Assembly: GCA_964390805.1 (NCBI GenBank)
Contig: CAYMKL010000182.1
Location: forward strand, 1 to 10,938
DNA length: 10,938 bases
Source: CAYMKL01 sp964390805
GTDB lineage: Bacteria > Chloroflexota > Anaerolineae > VGOG01
Direction: 5' to 3'
Both the position numbers and the translations under genes were made by a program. Shown here in pieces: positions 5,200-10,938 of the stretch. The number at the start of each line of letters is the position of its first letter. Position 1 is the first letter of the stretch. The notes below the pieces were generated by a model. It was not told the DNA's origin. It ran no database searches and saw only the letters and a list, made by a program, of their open reading frames with translations.

Positions 5200-5509
5200 T
5201 CACCTCCTGAACAATGCTTGATCTCGTCCACCTGTCTCCTCCTGCACTGGCTCAAAGGCCAGCATGATACGGGCCGTCTGCTGCGCGTGGCTGCCAAAGC
5301 CCACGCCCAGGTAGATGTCCGCCTGGGGCAGTTCCAGGTCTTCAAAGAACATCTTCGACATGTTGTCATAGCAACGTCCCGTTGCCGTAGTGCTGGCCGG
5401 TGTGCACCAACACTTGGTCAAACTGATCTGGATAGTGAGCTATCTCCTCCATGATCGGAGCAACCTTCATGAAGTTGGGCCGGGCACCTACTACATGGAG
5501 GATTTTCAT
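5200..5509 (-). pseudogene. wecB: UDP-N-acetylglucosamine 2-epimerase 5' remnant, copy A
   Basis: From ATG at 5507-5509 the frame reads MKILHVVGARPNFMKVAPIM, then VLVHTGQHY, then GNGTLL and a TGA caused by a palindromic insert at 5369-5387. The next frame resumes DNMSKMFFEDLELPQADIYL and reaches QQTARIMLAFEPVQEE before homology stops and TGGRDQALFRR leads into the module 1 ribosome-binding site. This is ~90 codons of an enzyme normally near 370 residues. Unlike copy B it has no R1 unit after VAPI. The two copies differ mostly at synonymous positions, so they separated long ago or came from different sources. Confidence 0.88.
5369..5387. repeat. Palindromic mini-insertion in wecB copy A
   Basis: The minus strand reads CA-CTA-CGGCAACGGGACGTTG-CTA-TGAC. 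Removing 16 bp plus one CTA restores CACTATGACAACATG, encoding the expected HYDNM. The insert has 6-bp arms, a 3-base loop and an apparent 3-bp CTA target duplication, and it causes a frameshift. Confidence 0.8.
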
Positions 5510-5528
5510 CAATTCTTTTCTTTTTCTC

Positions 5529-5569
5529 TGCCACGAATTGCACGAATTTTCACTAATTCTTTTCTTTTT
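5529..5569 (-). repeat. R2 repeat upstream of wecB copy A
   Basis: An A/G-rich tract and TTAGTGAAAATTCGTGCAAT then TCGTGGCAG end about 20 bases before the wecB copy A ATG. Orientation relative to the gene is the same as in the other copies. Confidence 0.8.
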
Positions 5570-5576
5570 CTCCCGC

Positions 5577-5677
5577 AAGCTTGTACTGGGCCGTCGGGTT
5601 GAGCTTGTCGCTTGTACTGAGCCCAGTCGAAGTGAAACCTTGCCGCTTGTACTGAGCCGGTCGAAGTGGAGGGCTCA
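5577..5677 (-). repeat. Compound R1 repeat array
   Basis: Several R1 units lie in tandem, including TACAAGCGGCAAGG, GGGCTCAGTACAAGCGAC and a variant CGACAAGCTCAACCCGACGG that recurs at 6940-6959. Positions 5678-5767, between this array and the Uma2-like stop, show no gene. They contain GATGGACAGAAAGGCACGG, weakly like R4. Confidence 0.8.
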
Positions 5678-5767
5678 CCACAAGTTTGGGCGCCGTTGAT
5701 CCGTGCCTTTCTGTCCATCCGCGGCTCTGAGACAACAGCCCACCACACCAACCGATGGAGAGCCGCC

Positions 5768-6613
5768 TCACCCCCTCTCCGCTCCCCCTCCCAACGCCAG
5801 CAGGAACTGCTCCACCACCTGCGGGTCCAGGCCAACAATCTCACCCAGCGCACGCAAGTGATGCGGCAATGGTTCTTGCCACAGCCACTCGACGCGCAGC
5901 CAGAAGCCAGGTAACGTCAGGGCGCGATATTCACCCTCTTCACCGCTGAAAGTCATGCGATAGCGTTCTTCTTCCAGCCGATAGAACTCGGCCCACTGTA
6001 TCTGGGGATCAATCAGCCAGTATTCCGGCACCCCACCCCGCGCATACTCGTAGAACTTGGCGCCGCGATCACGCTCTACGCTCTCCGGCGAGACAATCTC
6101 CACCACCAAGTCAGCCGGGCCGTCCAGATAAGTTTCCTTGAGACGATTCTGGTGTTCCCGAGCCACAAACAGCAAATCTGGTTCCCGGCCGTGCTCCAGC
6201 TTCATCTGGAAAGGAGCACTCAGAACAATGCCCAGGTTGTGTTGCTCAACAAACGTTCCCAGCACTTTTTCCAGGAAACTCACAATCTGCTGATGTCGCT
6301 TCGATGCCGGACTGTACACCACCACCTCCCCGTCCACCCATTCGGCCAGCGTGTCCTCGTCGGCCCAGGCCAGAAACTCCTCGTACGTCACCTTGTGACG
6401 CGTCATACTGGCGCGCTCAACTGGCGTCAGCAACACCTCCAACAACCGACGGCGCAGGTCATCGTCACCTATAGCGGTTCCGTCGCTCCAGTGTTGCGCT
6501 GAGGGTTCATCCTGATCTGTGGCCCTCCACGTCAGAAATTCGACAAAGCTCAAAACTTGGCGCAGGTTAGACTCGGGTAAGTATTCCAGTTTATCCACAA
6601 TTCTCTCTCTCAA
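5768..6613 (-). CDS. Uma2-family (DUF820) nuclease-like protein with N-terminal extension
   Basis: The C-terminal ~210 residues, from MTRHKVTYEEFLAWADED, are a Uma2 domain with restriction-endonuclease-like fold. EPDLLFV, then ADLVVEIVSPES, then DRGAKFYEYARGGVPEYWL carry the acidic and Lys/Glu positions expected of a PD-(D/E)XK site. The first ~70 residues (IVDKLEYLPESNLRQVLSFV...) resemble DUF2281-type small antitoxin-like proteins, so this may be a fusion. The start is unclear. AAAGGAGGAG at 6629-6637 is ideally spaced (7 bases) for ATC at 6620-6622, which is non-standard and may be a mutated ATG. TTG at 6611-6613 is the nearest accepted start, and ATG at 6685 lies inside the preceding wzt remnant. 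The C-terminal ~20 residues look unremarkable. Uma2 genes are often multi-copy in Chloroflexota and cyanobacteria; their function is not settled. Confidence 0.85.
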   Translation of the reverse strand: MRERIVDKLEYLPESNLRQVLSFVEFLTWRATDQDEPSAQHWSDGTAIGDDDLRRRLLEVLLTPVERASMTRHKVTYEEFLAWADEDTLAEWVDGEVVVYSPASKRHQQIVSFLEKVLGTFVEQHNLGIVLSAPFQMKLEHGREPDLLFVAREHQNRLKETYLDGPADLVVEIVSPESVERDRGAKFYEYARGGVPEYWLIDPQIQWAEFYRLEEERYRMTFSGEEGEYRALTLPGFWLRVEWLWQEPLPHHLRALGEIVGLDPQVVEQFLLALGGGAERG

Positions 6614-6651
6614 AGCGACGATAGGTTCTCCTCCTTTCACCTGTGTCGTTC

Positions 6652-6840
6652 TTACAGCACCACTTCTTGCTCCTTGTCTCCCCATCCCCTTGCGCTGCCC
6701 TGAGCTTGCCGAAGGGTCTCCCTGTCTCGGTTCTGCACCGCTTCGGTCAGCGATTCGCGGATCGTCTTGTAGCGCGCCTGCGGGCCGCCGATGCGGTATT
6801 GCTTGGAAAGGTTCTCGACTCTAATCGCGATGTCACTCAT
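6652..6840 (-). pseudogene. wzt: Truncated Wzt-like ABC transporter ATPase
   Basis: MSDIAIRVENLSKQYRIGGP ... YKTIRESLTEAVQ is the typical beginning of the ATPase that powers Wzm-type polysaccharide export. After about residue 45 the frame enters R1 sequence (TLRQAQGSA) and stops at residue 62. Walker A, signature and Walker B motifs are all absent, so it cannot bind ATP as an ABC protein. It starts at ATG 6838-6840 with AAGGG 5 bases upstream. It lies 5 kb from the permease it would have served. It is the first recognisable gene downstream of the strong promoter at 7137-7166. Confidence 0.82.
6695..6716 (-). repeat. R1 fragment at the wzt truncation point
   Basis: CCCTTCGGCAAGCTCAGGGC lies exactly where the ABC ATPase loses homology, encoding LRQAQG. 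This suggests the deletion or insertion occurred at the repeat. Confidence 0.75.
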
Positions 6841-6846
6841 ATTTCC

Positions 6847-6909
6847 CTTTTGCCACGAATTACACGAATTTTCACTGATTTTTTCCTTTCTTCGTGTTAA
6901 TTCGCGAAA
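6847..6909 (-). repeat. R2 repeat, long form, upstream of wzt remnant
   Basis: This has the same layout as 2839-2899: TTTCGCGAATTAACACGAA, an A/G-rich tract, then AATTCGTGTAATTCGTGGCA. It ends 6 bases before the wzt ATG, with its distal end leading into the AAGGG ribosome-binding site. Confidence 0.85.
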
Positions 6910-6981
6910 CCTGTCCTGAGCCTGTCGCTTGTACTGAGCCGTCGGGTTGAGCTTGTCGAAACCTTGTCGAAGTGAAGGGCT
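6910..6981 (-). repeat. R1 repeat copy with internal variant unit
   Basis: AGCCCTTCACTTCGACAAGG is followed by the variant CGACAAGCTCAACCCGACGG and then TACAAGCGACAGGCTCAGG. With the adjoining R2 it makes the same R1+R2 composite as at 2839-2949. Confidence 0.85.
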
Positions 6982-6982
6982 G

Positions 6983-7110
6983 CCGATGTCCCCTTCGACG
7001 AAGAGGATGCCGGGCAGCGAGAAGACGTTCCAGCGCTCGGCTATAGAACGCTGACGACGCTGATGAATGCTGATCTCCGCTGTTCTTTTTATGTTTTTGA
7101 TCTGCGTTCA
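6983..7110 (-). other. Unrecognised coding remnant and R4 repeat in the leader
   Basis: Positions 6983-7042 read ERWNVFSLPGILFVEGDIGS on the minus strand, which looks like a genuine protein fragment but which I cannot assign. It runs into R1. Positions 7043-7110 hold GAACGCAGATC, CATTCATCAGCG and CGTCAGCGTTC strings typical of a fourth interspersed repeat (R4). No complete gene occurs between 6841 and 7367. Confidence 0.45.
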
Positions 7111-7136
7111 TCCGAGAATAGGTTTGAGCGACAGAT

Positions 7137-7166
7137 ATTATACCATGAACTTGATAGAATTGTCAA
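7137..7166 (-). promoter_or_regulatory. Consensus sigma-70 promoter with extended -10
   Basis: TTGACA at 7161-7166 and TATAAT at 7137-7142 are both perfect, with an 18-bp spacer ending in TGG, giving TGn-TATAAT. Initiation is expected near 7130, transcribing leftward through the R4/R1/R2 leader into the wzt remnant and possibly beyond. The sigma factor encoded at 9635-10822 is of the type that reads such promoters. Confidence 0.85.
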
Positions 7167-7198
7167 TAGGAAAAAGCCTGAATTCTACCTTCGAAAAT

Positions 7199-7249
7199 CC
7201 TTACATAGGCGTAAGGAAAAGGATGAACGGGGTGTAAGGAAAAGGATGA
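7199..7249. promoter_or_regulatory. Direct repeats upstream of the promoter, possible regulator site
   Basis: GTAAGGAAAAGGATGA occurs at 7211-7226 and, identically, at 7234-7249, a 23-bp period. CCTTAC at 7199-7204 forms an inverted repeat with GTAAGG at 7211-7216. The block lies about 35-85 bp upstream of the -35 box, a usual place for activator or upstream-element contacts. No regulator gene is seen nearby, so the role is inference. Confidence 0.5.
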
Positions 7250-7263
7250 TTAACATAAAAGAG

Positions 7264-7319
7264 AATTCCGCAGGGCCTTCGGCCCGAGCTCAGGCCGAGG
7301 GCTCATGACGGCCGGAATT
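7264..7319 (-). terminator. Possible terminator after the MFS gene
   Basis: There is an outer stem AATTCCG/CGGAATT (7264-7270 with 7313-7319) and an inner GC-rich stem between 7275-7284 and 7293-7302 with an 8-base loop. On the minus-strand transcript the inner stem has one A-C mismatch. CTCTTTTATG follows directly, a moderate T tract. It lies about 50 bp past the MFS stop codon, so it would end the sigma/kinase/MFS transcript before the next promoter. Confidence 0.5.
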
Positions 7320-7367
7320 TGGGAACATCCTGGTAGAGAAGGATTAGTGTGGGAGACAGACCCCTGG

Positions 7368-8633
7368 TTACAGGTTACTGGTCGCTACTCTTTCGGCTCC
7401 CTGGAGGGTGTAGGATGCGGCTACGCCAGCGACGATGGTGATGCCCCCGGCCGCTATGAAGACGGCCTGCACGCCGACCAGATCGCCGAAGAGACCAGAG
7501 AGGGCCATGGAGGCGCTGGTGGAAGCGCCGATGACCATGGTCACTGCACTCTCCACCCGCCCCCGCTTCTCATTGGGGACCAGAACCTGGGTCAGCGTAA
7601 CCAGAGCGGCGCGGGCGGCGACAATGCTCAGGCCGATAATAGCTACGGCAACCAGGACGAGGGGATAACTGGGAACCACTGCAAAGGCAATGATGGCCAG
7701 CCCCAGGATCACCATACAGCCCCCCACAATCAGATTGGTACGCACACGAGAAGCAAAGTGGCCAATCATCGCCCCGCCAATCACCACCCCAAGCCCTTGA
7801 ACTGCGTAGAGGAAACCGAGCCCTTCGGCGCCTATGCCCAATACTTCGTCCAAATAGACTATCCCCAGGACCACAATAGCTCCGAAGCCCAAAGTGGCTA
7901 CAGCCGTGGTGATTATCGCATGGAGAAGAGGGGAACTGTATCTGATAAAAAGCAACCCCTCCACCAGTTGATTCCAGATAACTCGGCCATTGGTCTTGCC
8001 TGGGCTAGAATTCACTGGCGGTATAGTCATGGTAGCAATGGCCATAGCGGAGAAGGCGAAGGTGAAGAAGTCGAAGACGAAGGCGGAGGCCGGGCCGAGC
8101 CAGCCGATGACCAAACCGGCTATTGATGCACCGAGGATGACGGAGATGATATGGTTGGCTTGCATCAGGGCATTGGCTGTGAGCAAGACTTCGCCGCTGA
8201 CGATGTTGGGGATGACGGCATTGCGGGCCGGGTTGAAAAAGACGCCCGCTGTGGCCATCACCAAGCTAACAATGTAGAGTATGTACACCTGATCCGCCCG
8301 CTGTATGAAGAGGAGAGCTAGAACTGCCAGACCGCGTATGACATCGGAGACAATCATCACCAGCTTGCGGTCCAGGCGATCAACGAAAACCCCGCCGACC
8401 AAGCCCAGGAGGAGCTGGGGTAAAGTGGCGACCACGGCCAGCGCCCCTAGAGCCAAAGGTGAGTCTGTCAGAGTGTTGATAACCAATAGAATGGCGACAA
8501 GGACGAAACTGTCGCCTATCTGGGAGAGGAGTTGTCCTATCCATAGAGCGCTGAAATCGCGGTTGCGAAAGGCGCTGACGATGGCGACCCGATCTCCCAG
8601 AAACTCTTGTGGTTGAGGTTGCTTTGAACTCAT
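7368..8633 (-). CDS. MFS transporter, drug/siderophore-exporter-like
   Basis: This 421-residue major facilitator protein has around 12 hydrophobic segments. The N-terminus FRNRDFSALWIGQLLSQIGD and the loop 2-3 signature GGVFVDRLDRKL (motif A type, G-x-x-x-D-R) place it with the MFS_3/EntS-like exporters. Other features are the cytoplasmic loop near residues 200-225 (PPVNSSPGKTNGR) and the second-half motif RVRTNLIVGG. It acts in the cytoplasmic membrane; the substrate cannot be read from the sequence. The start is ATG at 8631-8633 with GAAGG 3 bases upstream, and it lies 12 bp after the kinase stop, so the two are probably co-transcribed. The length is normal and there are no defects. Confidence 0.92.
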   Translation of the reverse strand: MSSKQPQPQEFLGDRVAIVSAFRNRDFSALWIGQLLSQIGDSFVLVAILLVINTLTDSPLALGALAVVATLPQLLLGLVGGVFVDRLDRKLVMIVSDVIRGLAVLALLFIQRADQVYILYIVSLVMATAGVFFNPARNAVIPNIVSGEVLLTANALMQANHIISVILGASIAGLVIGWLGPASAFVFDFFTFAFSAMAIATMTIPPVNSSPGKTNGRVIWNQLVEGLLFIRYSSPLLHAIITTAVATLGFGAIVVLGIVYLDEVLGIGAEGLGFLYAVQGLGVVIGGAMIGHFASRVRTNLIVGGCMVILGLAIIAFAVVPSYPLVLVAVAIIGLSIVAARAALVTLTQVLVPNEKRGRVESAVTMVIGASTSASMALSGLFGDLVGVQAVFIAAGGITIVAGVAASYTLQGAERVATSNL

Positions 8634-8645
8634 AAACCTTCATCC

Positions 8646-9605
8646 CTACAGCAGCACGTCCAGTGCCCCATCGTCGTCGAAGTGCTCCCGGAAGCGGGTG
8701 ACGAAGTCGGCCAGGGTGTAGCAGTGGTTCTGCGGGCCAGCTTGCTCCAGGGAGTAGGTAGCCGCCAGCGCACCCATCCGCCCCATCAGGTCCCAGGAGA
8801 GACCCAAGTCCAGCCCCTTGATCAGTCCCGCTCGGAAGGCATCCCCGACCCCAGTAGGATCGTTACCTCGTTTGGGGGGCACCGCTGGGATGTTGAAAAT
8901 CTCCCCCTTCGCCCAGATGAGTGACCCCTCAGTCCCCAACGTGACAACGCAGGCACGGGACGGGGTGCGACGGACGGCTTGGGCGCTCAGGCCGCTTTTC
9001 TCCTGCAACAACTCGAACTCGTAGTCGTTGATCACCAGCAGGTCGCACCCTTCAAGCCCCTCCCGCAGGTGCTCGCCAGTGAGGCGGACGATCTGCTGGC
9101 TGGGGTCGTACAGGTAGGGGATGCCCAATTCTTGGCATTCGGCAGGGTACTTTACCATTGCCTGCGGATCGTTTGGGGAGATGACGACCAGGTCAATCTT
9201 GTCAGTCTCCAGATCGTGGAAGGAAAGCTCCCGGGCACGGGCCATCGCACCGGTGTAGAAACTGGCGATCTGGTGGCCACCCTGGTCGGTGTTGACAAAG
9301 AAAGAGGCGGTGAACAGGTCGGGTTCACCGCGGATGAGCGAGGTGTCCACTCCGTGCTGTTCTAGCCACTGGCGATATTCACCGAAGTCCTGGCCCGCCG
9401 TAGCCATAACTCGCGGGCACTCACCCAGTAGAGTCAGGTTATAGGCGATGTTGGCTGCGCAGCCCCCCCTTTGTCGCCGCATCTCGTCCACCAGGAAGCT
9501 GAGCGAGATACGGTCCAGTTGGTCGGGCAGGATGTACTCTGCGAAAAGACCCGGGAAGGTCATTAGATAATCGTAGGCGATGGAACCGGTTACAATGATG
9601 TTCAT
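8646..9605 (-). CDS. PfkB-family carbohydrate/nucleoside kinase
   Basis: This 319-residue ribokinase-fold kinase carries the PfkB signature 1 region RRQRGGCAANIAYNL (residues 43-57), the Mg-ATP motif N-x-x-E (N193-E196) and signature 2 NDPTGVGDAFRAG (248-260), with catalytic Asp255 and the anion hole GVGD. It transfers phosphate from ATP to a sugar or nucleoside hydroxyl. The N-terminal IIVTGSIAYDYLMTFPG and overall layout are like bacterial adenosine/sugar kinases, but the substrate is undetermined. The start is ATG at 9603-9605 with GGAG 4 bases upstream. It sits 29 bp after the sigma factor gene and 12 bp before the MFS gene. Confidence 0.92.
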   Translation of the reverse strand: MNIIVTGSIAYDYLMTFPGLFAEYILPDQLDRISLSFLVDEMRRQRGGCAANIAYNLTLLGECPRVMATAGQDFGEYRQWLEQHGVDTSLIRGEPDLFTASFFVNTDQGGHQIASFYTGAMARARELSFHDLETDKIDLVVISPNDPQAMVKYPAECQELGIPYLYDPSQQIVRLTGEHLREGLEGCDLLVINDYEFELLQEKSGLSAQAVRRTPSRACVVTLGTEGSLIWAKGEIFNIPAVPPKRGNDPTGVGDAFRAGLIKGLDLGLSWDLMGRMGALAATYSLEQAGPQNHCYTLADFVTRFREHFDDDGALDVLL

Positions 9606-9634
9606 GCTGCTCCACTGTCGCCGCGAACGGCGCG

Positions 9635-10822
9635 CTAGCCGAGATAGGTCTTCAGTTGACGGCTGCGCCGGGGGTGGCGCAGCTTGCGCAAAGCCTCACC
9701 CTCGATTTGGCGAATTCGTTCTCTGGTCAGGCCAAATTTCTGCCCCACTTCCTCCAGAGTATAACTATGCCCGTCCTGGAGGCCGAAACGCAGGCGTAGG
9801 ATCCGCGCTTCCCTGGGGCTGAGGGTACCCAAGACGTCTCCCATGGTCTCTGCCAGCAGGTGTTGGTAGGCCGCTTCAGCGGGGGCAATGATCTTCTCGT
9901 CTTCGATGAAGTCTCCCAGTTCGTTGTCCGCCTCCTCGCCCACTGGTCTCTCCAAGGAGATGGGGCGCCGCGAAGCCCTGAGTATCCACTGCACCTTCTC
10001 CGGCTCCAATGCAACCTCCTCGGCAATCTCTTCCGGGCTGGGCTGGCGTCCCAATTCCTGCTCCATGTCTCGTGCTACCCGGTATAGTTTTCGGATGCGG
10101 TCGCTCATGTGGACTGGGACGCGGATGGTGCGTCCTTGCTCGGCCAGGGCTCGGGTGATGGACTGCCTGATCCACCAGGTGGCATAGGTAGACAAGCGAT
10201 GGCCTCGATGGTAGTCGAACTTCTCCACGGCCTTCATCAAGCCAAGGTTGCCCTCCTGGATAAGGTCCAGGAACGGCACTCCATGGCCCAGGTATCTCTT
10301 GGCTATACTGACCACCAGCCTGGTGTTGGCCTTGATGAGATGCTGGCGGGCCTCTTCACCCCGGTCGATTTCTCGCATCAGCCTCTCTCTTTCCTTGTGG
10401 TCATGACCGTCTCTGGCAAGGCGTCGCCGGGCCAGCTGCCCGTGCTCCAGTTGCTGAGCCAGATCCGTTTCTTGTTCGGGTGTTAGAAGGGGCACGCGGG
10501 CCATTTCCTTGAGATAGAGAGTGATGGTGTCGTCGGCAGCAATCTCGCTCAGGTCAAGGACCCCTTCTATATCCTCCATCAAGATTGACGGTTCTCCGGC
10601 CTTGGCCTTCTTCCTTTCTTCTTCTGCCTCTTCCTCGCTCTCGTAGATGGCGATGCCCTGATCATGAAGGTAGACGAAGAACTCTTCCAGTTGGGGAAGG
10701 TCCTTCTCTGCCTGGGGAAAGGCCTCCAATATCTCGCTGGAGGTGATATACCCTCGCTTACTGACCTTCTCCAGCAAATCTTGTGTTTTATTCGATTTCT
10801 CTTGACGTTTCGACTGTGCCAT
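9635..10822 (-). CDS. sigA: RNA polymerase primary-type sigma factor (sigma-70, SigA/RpoD)
   Basis: This 395-residue sigma-70 factor directs RNA polymerase to -10/-35 promoters. Domain order: a region 1.1-like N-terminus (~12-60), a Glu/Lys-rich linker (61-75), region 1.2 from DTITLYLKEMARVPLLT (98-114), region 2 with ANTRLVVSIAKRYLGHG (165-181), DLIQEGNLGLMKAVEKFD (186-203) and STYATWWIRQSITRA (211-225), region 3 (~235-315), and region 4.2 TLEEVGQKFGLTRERIRQIE (355-374) ending RQLKTYLG. All core contact motifs are present. The long spacer of E. coli RpoD is lacking, as usual for Gram-positive and Chloroflexota SigA. The start is ATG at 10820-10822; only a weak GAGG lies ~17 bases upstream. 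Whether it is the principal or a second SigA paralogue cannot be decided here. Confidence 0.95.
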   Translation of the reverse strand: MAQSKRQEKSNKTQDLLEKVSKRGYITSSEILEAFPQAEKDLPQLEEFFVYLHDQGIAIYESEEEAEEERKKAKAGEPSILMEDIEGVLDLSEIAADDTITLYLKEMARVPLLTPEQETDLAQQLEHGQLARRRLARDGHDHKERERLMREIDRGEEARQHLIKANTRLVVSIAKRYLGHGVPFLDLIQEGNLGLMKAVEKFDYHRGHRLSTYATWWIRQSITRALAEQGRTIRVPVHMSDRIRKLYRVARDMEQELGRQPSPEEIAEEVALEPEKVQWILRASRRPISLERPVGEEADNELGDFIEDEKIIAPAEAAYQHLLAETMGDVLGTLSPREARILRLRFGLQDGHSYTLEEVGQKFGLTRERIRQIEGEALRKLRHPRRSRQLKTYLG

Positions 10823-10938
10823 TGGTTGGTGTGTTCTCGCCTCAGCTAGCGCTTTGATTATGATCTCCCTACTACTATTAGAGGTTTCCCGATTCTGGGG
10901 TCAGGTACAGAAGGCAGGTAAACCGTAACGATCCAGGA
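10823..10938 (-). other. Upstream region of the sigma factor gene
   Basis: These 116 bases to the window edge contain no gene that I can support. A minus-strand CATAAT at 10857-10862 is the only -10-like string, and it lacks a convincing -35, so no promoter is called. Confidence 0.4.

Noticed and set aside
5509..5853. 114-codon minus-strand open frame upstream of wecB copy A
   Set aside because: Mostly R1/R2 translation (FDWAQYKRQAQ) joined to an out-of-frame Uma2 tail.
7063..7308. 81-codon plus-strand open frame over the promoter region
   Set aside because: No ribosome-binding site or family match; it crosses the consensus promoter, direct repeats and hairpin.
7305..8126. 273-codon plus-strand open frame
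   Set aside because: It is the antisense shadow of the MFS gene; its composition is Gly/His/Asp-rich without family features.

Overview
The window looks like a chromosomal segment of a Chloroflexota bacterium (Anaerolineae-like). This is inferred, not proven. The reasons are the mid-to-high GC content, the abundant short interspersed repeats that I associate with that phylum, and the gene families present (Uma2, TumE/DUF6516, PIN-like proteins, a bacterial GDP-mannose 3,5-epimerase-like enzyme). Every gene I can support lies on the minus strand, so the biological reading order runs from the right edge to the left.

Right part (7368-10822), conserved: a primary-type sigma-70 factor, a PfkB-family sugar/nucleoside kinase and an MFS transporter, closely spaced and intact. 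A possible terminator hairpin follows (7264-7319). Next comes a regulatory gap with a 16-bp direct repeat and a fully consensus promoter (TTGACA, 18-bp spacer, TGn-TATAAT; 7137-7166) pointing left into the rest of the window.

Middle part (about 2790-7110), eroded and repeat-rich: this appears to be a surface-polysaccharide locus that has been broken up. It holds the first ~45 codons of a Wzt-like ABC ATPase, a Uma2-family nuclease with an N-terminal extension, and two or three broken 5' ends of a UDP-GlcNAc 2-epimerase (wecB) gene. The wecB remnants alternate with two homologous two-gene modules, each an antitoxin-like gene overlapping a PIN-like gene by exactly 32 bp. One PIN gene is frameshifted and the other ends in repeat-derived codons. 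The wecB remnants show precise small insertions: a 23-bp repeat unit in one copy, and the same palindromic insert in both.

Left part (89-2785): a GDP-mannose 3,5-epimerase-like gene carrying an in-frame ~38-codon insert made of repeat sequence, a Wzm/TagG-type ABC-2 polysaccharide permease coupled to it (TGATG), and a TumE-type toxin-antitoxin pair (GTGA overlap) whose candidate promoter covers the permease stop codon.

Four short repeat families are visible. R1 is built of 18-bp units around CGACAAGCTCAG. R2 centres on AATTCGTGTAATTCGTGGCA and sits just upstream of gene starts. R3 is made of AATTGCGAAT/AATCCGCAATC-type strings. R4 resembles GATGAACGCAGATC. Together they have shaped protein ends, start regions and gene breakage. 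The epimerase and permease could serve nucleotide-sugar supply and polysaccharide export, but the cognate ATPase is missing its nucleotide-binding core here, so the locus is probably not functional on its own.
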